Counted from the stretch's first letter, positions 1-8,248 are shown. The stretch is 64,000 nucleotides of DNA from Bog-473 sp035552095 (GCA_035552095.1 DASZMA010000017.1:1-64000), one strand, 5' to 3'. Notes: a model not told the origin generated them from the letters alone. Made by a program: numbers and translations.

Positions 1-1
1 G

Positions 2-151
2 CGACGGTTTGAGTTGACGACGATTCCCCTTGAGAGATGTCAAGGACATCCCGCGCCGGAGCGGATTTCAAAGCCACGGCCGTGGATCGGCTTCAAGAAG
101 CGGGTGCGACGATCGAGAGGACATGCTTTTTTGAAATCCAAGGATCCTCAT
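2..151 (+). pseudogene. Decayed bL12 C-terminal-domain-like fragment
   Basis: Three reading frames taken in turn give a chain resembling the C-terminal domain of ribosomal protein bL12 or its short stand-alone relatives. Frame 2 gives a piece ending TTIP (positions 2-28), frame 3 gives LRDVKDI (30-50) and frame 1 gives AVDRLQEAGATIER (79-120). The family pattern is a T-G-L-x-L-K-E-A-K-D helix followed by a KLEEAGA-like helix. Two +1 shifts (near 29 and near 51-57) break it, and the frame-1 part stops at 151. The window edge hides the upstream part. The match is by eye only. A spurious resemblance is possible. Confidence 0.35.
63..139. repeat. 10-bp inverted repeat
   Basis: GGATTTCAAA at 63-72 is exactly complementary to TTTGAAATCC at 130-139, with 57 bp between. 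A run of six T (127-132) overlaps the right arm. No role is evident. It lies in the same gene-free stretch as the next repeats. Confidence 0.6.
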
Positions 152-268
152 GAGTAGGGGAAGACCATGCCCACCCCCGAATCACCTCCGTCCCTTCGCG
201 ATGAGCTCGATGCGATCAACGCAAGTGCAACGCGTAGTCAGACCATCACAAACGACACGACGGTATTT

Positions 269-348
269 GTAGGACATAGGACTGACCGCCGATGTCCTAC
301 GGATGTCCCTCGGGATCTCACCCCACGGAGTCGCCATCGGCGGTCAGT
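269..348. repeat. Nested inverted repeats in the gene-free region beside tRNA-Val
   Basis: Positions 269-277 (GTAGGACAT) pair with 292-300 (ATGTCCTAC). Positions 281-294 (ACTGACCGCCGATG) pair with 335-348 (CATCGGCGGTCAGT). Both pairings are perfect. They share 292-294, and the left 14-mer mostly lies in the loop of the first hairpin, so the two structures compete or form a pseudoknot-like fold. The heptamer GATGTCC is also repeated at 291-297 and 302-308. Apart from these repeats and the bL12-like relic, 1-417 shows nothing convincing. Confidence 0.6.
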
Positions 349-417
349 TGCCGGACAAGTCCATTTGGCCGGAGAGCTGGATCGGCCTGTAAAGTGCCTT
401 GACCTGGTCTTTTGGTT

Positions 418-494
418 TGGTGGGCGCTGCGGGACTCGAACCCACGACCTCAGCCGTGTGAAGGCTGCGCTCTAACCAGCTGAGCTAAGCGCCC
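418..494 (-). tRNA. tRNA-Val, anticodon CAC
   Basis: Read on the minus strand, the 7-bp acceptor stem GGGCGCT/AGCGCCC closes a full cloverleaf. The D arm carries GCTC-AGCTGGTTA-GAGC. The anticodon arm CAGCC-TTCACAC-GGCTG has CAC at 34-36, which reads GUG valine codons. The T arm is GTGGG-TTCGAGT-CCCGC. Discriminator A and a genome-encoded CCA follow (418-421). GTG is the favoured valine codon in this DNA. Confidence 0.97.
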
Positions 495-504
495 GGATCA
501 TGGA

Positions 505-525
505 GGTCAGGCACGTTTCCTGACC
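505..525. repeat. Short hairpin upstream of the tRNA
   Basis: GGTCAGG (505-511) and CCTGACC (519-525) form a perfect 7-bp stem with a 7-nt loop. It lies just 5' of tRNA-Val, in the gap before the plus-strand membrane-protein gene. It could be part of the tRNA precursor leader or a protein-binding site. There is no T-run, so a terminator is unlikely. Confidence 0.4.
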
Positions 526-590
526 CGGAACGATCGAGGATAGCCCAGGGATTTGGGGGTGGTTTGGGGGCCAGGTACGCTGGAGCACTC

Positions 591-1301
591 ATGGCCTCCT
601 TATTGAATGGTGGATTGGATGGTGGCGGCGACAAGCCGCCGAAGCTGAGCGAGCGCCTGTCGCAGACTTTTCTGCGCCCGTCCAAGCCCAGTTCTAACCC
701 GGCCCCGGCTCCCGTCACCGACCGCATCATGGAGGGGGACGAGCGCAAAGCGGCCATGTCCGGGCTAGATGCGATGGAGCTCAAGTGGGCCAAGGGCGGC
801 ATGATCCTGGCCACCATCATGGGGATTCTGCTCACCCTGTACTTGAGCGCGTCGCACCCCACCCGCAAAGAGACCATCATTGTGCACGGCAAGAAGGTCA
901 AGGGTCTGGTGCCCATCTCGGGGACCTGGCTCCTCCTCGGCGCCGTGGTGCTGCTCTTCTGCGCCCTGGGCTTCATCGCGCTGCGCCGGCGCAAGCGCTC
1001 CCTGGTCGCCTTCAGCTTCTTCGTCACCGGGTTCGCTTTCACCCTCATCTTCGCCCCCCTCGGTTTCGCCCTGATCCTGCTGGGCGGCTGGCTCATGCTG
1101 CGGGCCTACCGGCTCCAGCGTTACGGCACGGCCAACTCCAAGATGATCGCCCGGGAAGCCCGCGCCCGACCGCCCCGCCGCGACCGCAAGGCGGCGGCCA
1201 GTGCGCCGGCCAAGCCGTCGGGCTACAAGGCGCCCACGCCCAACAAGCGCTACACGCCCAAGGCGCCCACCCGGAAGAAGATCGCCAAACCCGTCGAGTA
1301 A
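591..1301 (+). CDS. Small membrane protein of unknown function
   Basis: Predicted protein of 236 residues, not recognised as a named family. A polar Ser/Pro-rich N-terminal part is followed by three to four hydrophobic segments (roughly residues 66-85, 110-132 and 137-168). The tail, from about residue 180, is rich in Lys, Arg, Pro and Ala and is probably cytoplasmic, possibly nucleic-acid or envelope binding. The ATG at 591 is chosen because GGAG precedes it by 7 nt; a TTG at 564 would add nine residues but lacks a ribosome-binding site. It stops one base before the convergent TetR gene. Confidence 0.7.
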   Translation: MASLLNGGLDGGGDKPPKLSERLSQTFLRPSKPSSNPAPAPVTDRIMEGDERKAAMSGLDAMELKWAKGGMILATIMGILLTLYLSASHPTRKETIIVHGKKVKGLVPISGTWLLLGAVVLLFCALGFIALRRRKRSLVAFSFFVTGFAFTLIFAPLGFALILLGGWLMLRAYRLQRYGTANSKMIAREARARPPRRDRKAAASAPAKPSGYKAPTPNKRYTPKAPTRKKIAKPVE

Positions 1302-1922
1302 TTACTCAATCACCAGCGCCGAGCGCAGCAACTGCAGCACATCGGTGCGCCGGCGCACCAGCGAACGGGCGGTCGGCTCCTCGCCCAAGGCGCGCAGGAC
1401 CTCCACCTCGGTCACCATGCCGATGACGGTGGAGTAGATGGCCAGTAGGAGAAGCCGTGGGTCATGCCGGCGCATGGTGCCGGCGTCCATCTCAGCCTCC
1501 AAGAAGGACGACGCCCGCCGCACCAGGGGCTCGAGGGCCACTGTCATCTGGGTGGCGGCCGGGGGGCCCAATCTCGATACTTCCCGCAACAGTCCCAACA
1601 GTTCAGGTTGCCGCGCCGCCAGCCGGAAGACCGAGCGCACCACCGCTTCGACCCGCACCCAGCCCGCCCCGGCGCCGGCCAGCGCCGTTTCCAGCGCGGT
1701 GGAGAGGTCGAGGGCGCTGCGGGCGATGACCGCTTCGAGCACGGCATCCTTGGAGGGGAACCAGTAGAGGATCGACTGCTTGGTCAGCTCCAGGCTCTTG
1801 GCCAGGGCGTCGAGCGAGGTGGCCTCGTAGCCCCGGCTGGCGAAGGAGGCCAGGGCGGCATCGAGGATGCGGTCGCTCGTGGTGAGGGGCGGGCCCTCGG
1901 TGGCCGTCGAGGCGGGTGGCAC
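1302..1922 (-). CDS. TetR-family transcriptional regulator
   Basis: Protein of 206 residues with the TetR layout. An N-terminal helix-turn-helix lies around residues 17-62, with the typical A-x-x-x-F-A-x-x-G-Y-x-A-T-S core and a recognition helix ending in I-L-Y-W-F-P-S-K-D. A variable helical ligand domain follows. The start is GTG. It is transcribed away from the acyl-reductase/LarA module, and the palindrome TACCA-AA-TGGTA lies 2 bp upstream of its start. It is therefore the likely repressor of that module and of itself. The ligand cannot be read from sequence; an acyl-CoA or fatty acid would suit the neighbours. Confidence 0.88.
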   Translation of the reverse strand: MPPASTATEGPPLTTSDRILDAALASFASRGYEATSLDALAKSLELTKQSILYWFPSKDAVLEAVIARSALDLSTALETALAGAGAGWVRVEAVVRSVFRLAARQPELLGLLREVSRLGPPAATQMTVALEPLVRRASSFLEAEMDAGTMRRHDPRLLLLAIYSTVIGMVTEVEVLRALGEEPTARSLVRRRTDVLQLLRSALVIE

Positions 1923-1923
1923 T

Positions 1924-1935
1924 TACCAAATGGTA
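1924..1935. promoter_or_regulatory. Probable TetR operator
   Basis: TACCA-AA-TGGTA is a perfect 5+5 palindrome with a 2-bp centre. It sits between the divergent TetR and acyl-reductase genes and touches the -35 hexamer of the forward promoter. Binding there would block RNA polymerase on the catabolic side and read-out of the regulator. Confidence 0.55.
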
Positions 1936-1962
1936 GACAGATTGTGGCTCGGATGCTAAACA
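1934..1962 (+). promoter_or_regulatory. Predicted promoter of the acyl-reductase/LarA module, apparently leaderless
   Basis: TAGACA (1934-1939, 5 of 6 to the -35 consensus), a 17-bp spacer and TAAACA (1957-1962) precede the GTG at 1969 by six bases. Transcription would begin at or next to the start codon. This agrees with the absence of a Shine-Dalgarno sequence before 1969. Confidence 0.45.
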
Positions 1963-1968
1963 TTCCCG

Positions 1969-4326
1969 GTGCCGATCGGTCGGGACCTTCGTGGCAAGCG
2001 CTTCTTCATCACCGGTGCCACCGGATTTCTGGGCACTGCGCTGGTCGAACGCATCCTGCGCTGCATTCCCGAAGCCGAGATCACCGTGCTGGTGCGCCCC
2101 GGCCGCCGGGCCGACGCGGCCGCCCGGTTGGCCCGCGAGGTGATCAAGAACGACTGCTTCGACCGCCTGCGGGCCGAGCTCGGTGAGGGCTTCATCGACG
2201 AGGTGGCCCGCCGGGTGCGCGCCGTCCCGGGCGACGTCGGGCAGGACGGCCTCGGGCTCGATGAGACCGGTCTCGCCGCGCTGGCCGCCGCCGACATCGT
2301 CATCCACTCCGCCGCCACCGTCTCCTTCGACGCCCCGCTGACCCAGGCCGTCGAGATCAACCTGCTCGGGCCCTCCCGGGTCGGCGCCGCCGTCGCCGCC
2401 TCGGGTTCGGGCGCCCACCTGATCGCCGTGTCGACCGCCTACGTGGCCAGCACCCACCAGGGCGAGGCCAAGGAGGAGTTGCTCTCCGAGAACCGCTTCA
2501 CCCTGGATGTGGCGTGGGAGGACGAGGTGAAGGCCGCCCGTCGCCTGCGGGACGACCTCCAGGCGGAGTCCCGCAAGCCGCCCATGCTGTCCAACTTCAC
2601 CAAGAAGGGCCGGGCCGAGATCGGCGGCGCCGGCGAGCACCTCATCGCCACCCGGGCCGAGAAGTTACGCGAGGAGTGGGTCACCACCCAGCTGGTCGAC
2701 GCCGGCACGGCCCGGGCCCACTCGCTCGGCTGGCCCGACGCCTACCCCTTCACCAAGGCCATGGGCGAGCGCGCCCTGGTGCAGCAGTGGGCCGACACCG
2801 TGCCCATCACCTTCGTGCGGCCGTCGATCATTGAGTCGGCGCTGTCCGAGCCCCGCCCGGGCTGGATCCGCGGCTTCCGCATGGCCGAGCCCATCATCGT
2901 GTCCTACGCCCGCGGCCTGCTGCGTGAGTTCCCCGGTGTCCCCGAGGGCATCATCGATGTGATCCCGGTCGACCTGGTGGTGGCAGCCATCCTCGGCGTG
3001 GCCGCCCACGGTCCCGAGCACCAGCCCGGGGCGGGCCCGCCGTCGGTGTACCACGTGGCCTCGGGCGTGCGGAACCCCTTCGCCTACGGCCATCTGGTCG
3101 AGTTGACCGAGGACTTCTTCAGCCGCAACCCGCTCTACGACGAACGCGGCCAACCCATCAACGTGCCCGAGTGGTCGTTCCCGGGCCGGGGCCGGGTGCA
3201 GCGCCAACTGCGCCGGGCCGACCAGGCCATGACCGTGGTGGAGCGGCTCATCACGGCGCTGCCCATCCGGGGCCGCCAGGCCGAGCTGGCCGCCCGCATT
3301 GAGGACAAGCACGCGCTGGCCAAGCGGGCCCTCGGCTACGTCGAGCTCTACGGCGCCTACACCGAGACCGACGCCCGCTACCGGGTGGACCGGTTGATCG
3401 CGCTGTGGGACACCTTCGACGAGGCCGACCATCAGGAATTCTGCTTCGACCCCGGGGTGATCGACTGGGACCACTACGTGCACCACGTCCACCTGCCCTC
3501 GGTGCTCGAGCACACCCGGGTGCGCACCAAAGCCGGCAAGTCCGTGGTGGAGAAGCGGCCCGAGCGGGCCCGCAAGGCCATCCTCTCCCCCGACCGCCAC
3601 CTGGCCGTGTTCGACCTGGAGCACACCCTGATGGCCTCCAACGTGGTCGACACCTACGCCTGGCTGGCCAGCCGCCACCTCACCCCGGCCCGGCGGGTCA
3701 AGTTCGTGGCCGACCTGCTGCGCCAGGCCCCGGCGCTCCTGGCCTTGGACCGGCGCGACCGCGGCGATTTCCTGCGCTCGTTCTACCGGCGCTTCGAGGA
3801 CGCCCCGCTGGCCCAGCTCGAGGCGGATTCGTGGGAGCTCTTCCACCAGCAGCTGCTGACCAAGTCCTTCCCCGAGGGCTTCGCCCGGGTGCGGGCCCAC
3901 CGCGCCCTGGGGCACCGCACCCTCCTGATCACCGGCGCCCTCGACTTCGTCATCGCCCCGGTGCGCCCCCTCTTCGACGACATCGTCTGCGCCACCATGG
4001 AGGCCAAGGACGGCCTCCTGACCGGCCGTCTCTCCAACCTCCCGCCCATCGGCGAGGCCCGGGCCCTGGTCCTGACCGACTACGCCGAGGAGCACGACCT
4101 GTCCCTGGAGGAGTCGGTGGCCTACGCCGACTCGGCCAGCGACCTGGCCATGCTCGAGGCAGTGGGCTTCCCTGTCGCCGTCAACCCCGAGGCCCGGCTC
4201 TCGGCCATCGCCCGCCGGCGGGGCTGGCACGTGGAGCACTGGTCCAAGGCCGAGGGCGGCTCCCACCGGCCGCTGCCGCTCGGCCCCTTCGACGTGAAAT
4301 CACCCAAGGCGGTCATGGGCCGATGA
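1969..4326 (+). CDS. Fused fatty-acyl reductase-like SDR and HAD-IB hydrolase
   Basis: 785 residues. The N-terminal half is an extended SDR of the 'male sterility' / fatty acyl-CoA reductase type. It has the Rossmann motif GATGFLG (16-22) and a catalytic Y259-x3-K263 pair (YPFTK). The C-terminal part, from about residue 540, is an HAD-IB phosphatase-like domain. Its motif I reads D549-L-E551-H-T553, so the usual second Asp is Glu; motif II/III elements (LLITGA, YADSASDLAML) are present. The likely reaction is NADPH reduction of an acyl-CoA or acyl thioester to aldehyde or alcohol. The HAD substrate is unknown. It is first in a run with ADH, LarA-like and PlsC genes spaced by 4 nt or overlapping, which implies one pathway. 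Confidence 0.85.
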   Translation: MPIGRDLRGKRFFITGATGFLGTALVERILRCIPEAEITVLVRPGRRADAAARLAREVIKNDCFDRLRAELGEGFIDEVARRVRAVPGDVGQDGLGLDETGLAALAAADIVIHSAATVSFDAPLTQAVEINLLGPSRVGAAVAASGSGAHLIAVSTAYVASTHQGEAKEELLSENRFTLDVAWEDEVKAARRLRDDLQAESRKPPMLSNFTKKGRAEIGGAGEHLIATRAEKLREEWVTTQLVDAGTARAHSLGWPDAYPFTKAMGERALVQQWADTVPITFVRPSIIESALSEPRPGWIRGFRMAEPIIVSYARGLLREFPGVPEGIIDVIPVDLVVAAILGVAAHGPEHQPGAGPPSVYHVASGVRNPFAYGHLVELTEDFFSRNPLYDERGQPINVPEWSFPGRGRVQRQLRRADQAMTVVERLITALPIRGRQAELAARIEDKHALAKRALGYVELYGAYTETDARYRVDRLIALWDTFDEADHQEFCFDPGVIDWDHYVHHVHLPSVLEHTRVRTKAGKSVVEKRPERARKAILSPDRHLAVFDLEHTLMASNVVDTYAWLASRHLTPARRVKFVADLLRQAPALLALDRRDRGDFLRSFYRRFEDAPLAQLEADSWELFHQQLLTKSFPEGFARVRAHRALGHRTLLITGALDFVIAPVRPLFDDIVCATMEAKDGLLTGRLSNLPPIGEARALVLTDYAEEHDLSLEESVAYADSASDLAMLEAVGFPVAVNPEARLSAIARRRGWHVEHWSKAEGGSHRPLPLGPFDVKSPKAVMGR

Positions 4327-4330
4327 GCCG

Positions 4331-5635
4331 ATGAGCACGCTCCTCTTCGAACGCTCGCTCCCCCGCTTCGCCGCGGCCCGGGTGGTCTCGGTGTTCGGCT
4401 CCGGCCGGGGCGCCGGCGTGGGTCCGCTGCGCCTGGTCGAGCAGGAGGCACCGGCGCTGCCCGGCCCGGGCTGGGTCCACGTCGACCCGGTGCTGTCGGG
4501 CATCTGCGGCTCGGACCTGGCCACCCTGGACGGGCGCAGCTCGCGCTACTTCGAGGACATCGTCTCCTTCCCCTTCGTCCCCGGCCACGAGGTGATGGGG
4601 CGGCTCTCCGCCGACGGCGAAGCCGCCGACGGCACGCCGTTGGCGGCCGGCACGCGGGTCGTCCTCCAACCGGTGCTGGGCTGCGCCGCCCGCGGGCTCT
4701 CGCCGCTGTGCGCCGCCTGCGGTTTCGGGCACGTGGGCAACTGCGGCCAACTCGCCTTCGGCCACATCCGGCCCGGGCTCCAGACCGGCTTCTGCGCCGA
4801 CACCGGTGGCGGCTGGTCCTCCACCGGGTTGGTGGCCCACTCGAGCCAACTGTTTGCCGTGCCCGACGGGCTGAGCGACGCCGACGCGGTCACGGTGGAG
4901 CCGGTGGCCTGCGCCGTGCACGCCGTGCTGGGCGCCGGCATCGCCGCTGGCGACGTGGTGGCCATCGTGGGGGCGGGCACCCTGGGCCTCACCGTCACGG
5001 CCGCCCTCTCCCACCTGGTCGCCACCGGCCGCTGCCCCGAGCCGGCCGCGTTGCTCATCGGAGCCAAGTACGCCCACCAGCAGCGGCTGGCCCGCCAGTT
5101 CGGGGCCACCGAGGCGCTGCCGCCGGACCAGTTGGCCCGGGCCGTGCGCCGGCACAGCCACTCCCTCTCCTACGGCGGCGCCCCCGGTGAGACGGCCACC
5201 CTCTCGGGCGGGGCCGACGTGGTGCTCGACTGCGTGGGCAGCGCCGAGTCGATCGCCCAGTCATTGGCCATGGTGCGCCCCCGGGGCGCCGTCGCCCTGG
5301 TCGGCATGCCCGGCAAGGTGACCGTCGACCTGGCGCCCTTGTGGCACCGTGAGGTCCGGCTGGCCGGGGCCTACGCCTACGGCAGCGAGTCGGTCCCGGC
5401 CGCGGCGACGGGGGCCAAGAAGAGCGCCGCCTCCGCCAAGAAGGCGGCCCCGCCGGATGAGGTACCCACCTTCGCACTGGCCTTCGAGGTGGTGGCGGCC
5501 CAGCAGACCGGCTGCCTCGTCTCCGCCACCTACCCGCTGACCCGCTTCGAGGAGGCCGTGGCCCACGCCGGCGCGGCGGGCCGGCGCGGCGCCGTCAAGA
5601 TCGCCTTCGACATCACGAAAGGACACACCCGATGA
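4331..5635 (+). CDS. Zinc-dependent medium-chain alcohol dehydrogenase
   Basis: 434 residues of the MDR/ADH family. Catalytic zinc ligands C59 (GICGSD) and H86-E87 (PGHE) are visible. A Cys cluster around residues 117-138 may hold the structural zinc. The nucleotide-binding motif GAGTLG lies near residue 216. An Ala/Lys-rich insertion near residues 357-375 is unusual and probably a surface loop. It starts 4 nt after the acyl-reductase stop and overlaps the next ATG by ATGA, so it is translationally coupled. It probably interconverts the alcohol or aldehyde made by the first enzyme. Confidence 0.88.
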   Translation: MSTLLFERSLPRFAAARVVSVFGSGRGAGVGPLRLVEQEAPALPGPGWVHVDPVLSGICGSDLATLDGRSSRYFEDIVSFPFVPGHEVMGRLSADGEAADGTPLAAGTRVVLQPVLGCAARGLSPLCAACGFGHVGNCGQLAFGHIRPGLQTGFCADTGGGWSSTGLVAHSSQLFAVPDGLSDADAVTVEPVACAVHAVLGAGIAAGDVVAIVGAGTLGLTVTAALSHLVATGRCPEPAALLIGAKYAHQQRLARQFGATEALPPDQLARAVRRHSHSLSYGGAPGETATLSGGADVVLDCVGSAESIAQSLAMVRPRGAVALVGMPGKVTVDLAPLWHREVRLAGAYAYGSESVPAAATGAKKSAASAKKAAPPDEVPTFALAFEVVAAQQTGCLVSATYPLTRFEEAVAHAGAAGRRGAVKIAFDITKGHTR

Positions 5636-7221
5636 GCCGCCGTCCCGGTTTCGTCCTCGAAGTGGACAAGTCCACGCCGCCGACGCTGTTCTGGAACGGC
5701 GAGGGCTTCACGCTGGAGACGCTGCCCGAGGGCAGCCGGGTGATCTACGCGCCCGAGCCCATGAAGGCGCTCGACGATCCCTACGGCGCCATCCGCCACG
5801 CCCTGCTGCACCCGTTGGGCGACCGCGACCCGCTGCCGGCGCTGCTCTTCGCCGGCATGAAGCTGACCATCTGCTTCGACGACATTTCGTTGCCGCTGCC
5901 CCCGATGGAATCGCCCGACATCCGCCAGATGGTCATTGAGACCGTGCTGGACCTGGCCGCCGACGCCGGGGTGGACGACGTGCAGCTGGTCGCCGCGCTG
6001 GCCCTGCACCGGCGCATGACCGAGGACGAGCTGCGGCACGCGCTGGGCGATCGCGTCTACGACGCCTTTGCCCCACCCGGCCTGCTGACCCAGCACGACG
6101 CCGAGGACCCGGACAACCTCATCCATCTGGGCCAGACCGATCAGGGCGAGGACATTGAGATCAACAAGCGGGCGGCCACCTCGGACCTGCTGGTCTACGT
6201 CAACATCAACCTGGTGGCCATGGACGGCGGGCACAAGAGCGTGGCCACCGGGCTGGCCAGCTATCGCAGCCTCAAGCACCACCACAACCCGCACACCATG
6301 CAGCACTCACGCTCCTTCATGGATGCGCCGGCCTCGGAGCTGCACTCGTCGAACTGGCGCATGGGCCGCTTCATCGCCGACGCCGGAGTCAAGATCTTCC
6401 AGATTGAGACCACGCTCAACACCGACACCTTCCCTTCCAACTTCGCCTTCCTGCAGAAGCGGGAGTGGGAGTGGAACCTGCGCGACCGGGCCACCTACGC
6501 CGGCACGTCGGCCGCCCTGGGCAAGGTGCCGTCCAGAATGGCCCGGCAGATCTTCCACTCGATCAAGTCGCCGCATGCCATGACCTCGGTGCAGGCCGGC
6601 GAGGTCGAGGCCGTCCACGCCCTCACCACCCAGCACGTATGGCAGCAGCAGGGTGTCGACGTTGAGGGCCAGACCGACATCTTGACCATGGGCCTGCCCT
6701 ACATCTGCCCATACAACGTCAACTCCATCATGAACCCGATCCTGGTTGCGTGCCTGGGCCTGGGGTACTTCTTCAACATGTACCGAGGGCGGCCGCTGGT
6801 GCGCCAGGGCGGCGTGCTGATTTTGCGCCATCCCACCCGCCCCGAGTTCCACCCCGGTCACCACCCGAGCTACATCGACTTCTACGAGCAGGTGCTGACC
6901 CAGACCATCGACCCGGTGCGCATGTCCAAGGAGTTCGAGGAGTCCTTCGCTACCGACCCCTGGTACGTGCATCTCTACCGCACCGGCCACGCCTACCACG
7001 GCGTCCATCCCTTCTACATGTGGTACTGGTGCGCCCACGCCCTGCAGCACCTGGGCCGGGTCATCATCATCGGCGGCGACCCCAAAGCGGTACGCCGGCT
7101 GGGCTTCTCACCGGCCTCCTCGCTGAACGACGCGCTGGAGATCGCCAGCGACGTCGTGGGGCCGAATCCGACGCTGACTCACCTGCACACGCCGCCGCTC
7201 ATGATGTCGGACGTGCACTGA
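5632..7221 (+). CDS. LarA-like (lactate racemase domain) protein
   Basis: 529 residues matching the LarA/DUF2088 fold by eye. The segment D83-D84-I-S-L-P-L-P-P corresponds to the N-terminal active-site loop. H126 (ALALH) is a candidate catalytic His. GGHKS with K202 is placed like the Lys that carries the nickel-pincer cofactor in LarA, followed by several His (KHHHNPH). It is longer than typical LarA (about 420-430), with extra C-terminal His/Tyr/Trp-rich sequence. Characterised members racemise or epimerise 2-hydroxy acids. The Lar cofactor genes are not in this window. Its place between an ADH and an acyltransferase suggests a lipid-linked hydroxy acid, which is inference. Confidence 0.75.
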   Translation: MSRRPGFVLEVDKSTPPTLFWNGEGFTLETLPEGSRVIYAPEPMKALDDPYGAIRHALLHPLGDRDPLPALLFAGMKLTICFDDISLPLPPMESPDIRQMVIETVLDLAADAGVDDVQLVAALALHRRMTEDELRHALGDRVYDAFAPPGLLTQHDAEDPDNLIHLGQTDQGEDIEINKRAATSDLLVYVNINLVAMDGGHKSVATGLASYRSLKHHHNPHTMQHSRSFMDAPASELHSSNWRMGRFIADAGVKIFQIETTLNTDTFPSNFAFLQKREWEWNLRDRATYAGTSAALGKVPSRMARQIFHSIKSPHAMTSVQAGEVEAVHALTTQHVWQQQGVDVEGQTDILTMGLPYICPYNVNSIMNPILVACLGLGYFFNMYRGRPLVRQGGVLILRHPTRPEFHPGHHPSYIDFYEQVLTQTIDPVRMSKEFEESFATDPWYVHLYRTGHAYHGVHPFYMWYWCAHALQHLGRVIIIGGDPKAVRRLGFSPASSLNDALEIASDVVGPNPTLTHLHTPPLMMSDVH

Positions 7222-8198
7222 TGGGCGGACAGGCCCAGCGGCTCCTGGGCCGGGCCCGCTCGGTGCGCTTCCCCCTGGCCGCGCCGGAGTGGCCGGCTAC
7301 GGTCGAGCGTCCCGATCCCGAACGCAAGGTCGGGCTGGACTACGACCACGAGTGGTCGCGCCGTTACCCGGTCCGGCTCGCCCGGGCCATGGTCATGGAC
7401 AACCTGGCCCGGCCGGTCGCCCACCTGCTGGCCCCGGCCACCGTGCGCGGCCTGGAGCATCTCCACAACATCGAGGGCCCCGTCATCTTCGCGGCCAACC
7501 ACGCCAGCCACATCGACACGCCCCTGCTGCTCACCACGCTGCCGGTCGAGTTCCGGCACCGCACCGTGGTGGCGGCGGCGTCGGACTACTTCTTCGACCG
7601 CACCTGGAAGTCGATCCTGTGGTCGTTCTCGCTGGCCGCCATCCCGATTGAGCGCAGCAAGGTCAACCGGCGCTCCGCCGACACAGCCGCACAACTCCTT
7701 GAGGACGGCTGGAACCTGGTCATCTTCCCGGAAGGCGGCCGCTCCCCCGACGGGTGGACCCAACCGTTCCGGGGCGGCGCCGCCTACCTGGCCCGGCGCA
7801 CCGGCCGGCCGGTGGTGCCGGTCTACCTGCACGGCACCCGCCACGTCCTGCCCAAGACGGCTGAAGCGGGCGCCCGGGCGCCCGGTGGCTCGGGAACCGA
7901 ATCCCGCCGGGGCGGCCGCCTGCGCCGCTCCCCCATCTCGGTGCTGTTCGGCGCGCCGCTCACGCCGGACGAGGGCGAGAACGCTCACCGCTTCTCCGAC
8001 CGGGTCGAGGCAGCGGTGGCCACCCTGGCCCGTGAGGTGCACAGCGACTGGTGGCAGGCCCGGCGCGACGTGAGCTTGGTCGAACCGGTGGCGGGCGCCG
8101 ACGTGGCGCACCGTGGCCCGGACGCCCCAGCCTGGCGGCGAGCGTGGGCACTCGATGCCCCGCCCTCGAGTGGGCGCGGCACGCGCTGGCCGGAATAG
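7221..8198 (+). CDS. PlsC-type 1-acylglycerol-phosphate acyltransferase family protein
   Basis: 325 residues. It carries the acyltransferase motif I N93-H94-A-S-H-I-D99 (HX4D) and motif III FPEGGRS (residues 169-175). Motif II-like AIPIERS precedes it. The ATG at 7221 overlaps the LarA-like stop (TGATG). It transfers an acyl chain to a glycerol-phosphate or similar hydroxyl acceptor at the membrane. As the last gene of the module it may attach the product made by the reductase/ADH/LarA set. The C-terminal 40 residues are polar and low in complexity. Confidence 0.85.
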   Translation: MGGQAQRLLGRARSVRFPLAAPEWPATVERPDPERKVGLDYDHEWSRRYPVRLARAMVMDNLARPVAHLLAPATVRGLEHLHNIEGPVIFAANHASHIDTPLLLTTLPVEFRHRTVVAAASDYFFDRTWKSILWSFSLAAIPIERSKVNRRSADTAAQLLEDGWNLVIFPEGGRSPDGWTQPFRGGAAYLARRTGRPVVPVYLHGTRHVLPKTAEAGARAPGGSGTESRRGGRLRRSPISVLFGAPLTPDEGENAHRFSDRVEAAVATLAREVHSDWWQARRDVSLVEPVAGADVAHRGPDAPAWRRAWALDAPPSSGRGTRWPE

Positions 8199-8248
8199 GC
8201 GGCCCGCATAGGCGGCCGGGTCGCCGACTCACGCCGCGGCCGGGACCG

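Noticed and set aside
167..475. 102-residue plus-strand ORF after a GGGGAAGA site
   Set aside because: It runs through the inverted repeats and antisense through most of tRNA-Val, and most of it resembles no protein; chance is likelier, though its first 40 residues are not excluded.
8199..8248. Repeated ATAGGCGGCC words between convergent genes
   Set aside because: Two short copies in GC-rich sequence with no T-run; not a supportable terminator or repeat family.
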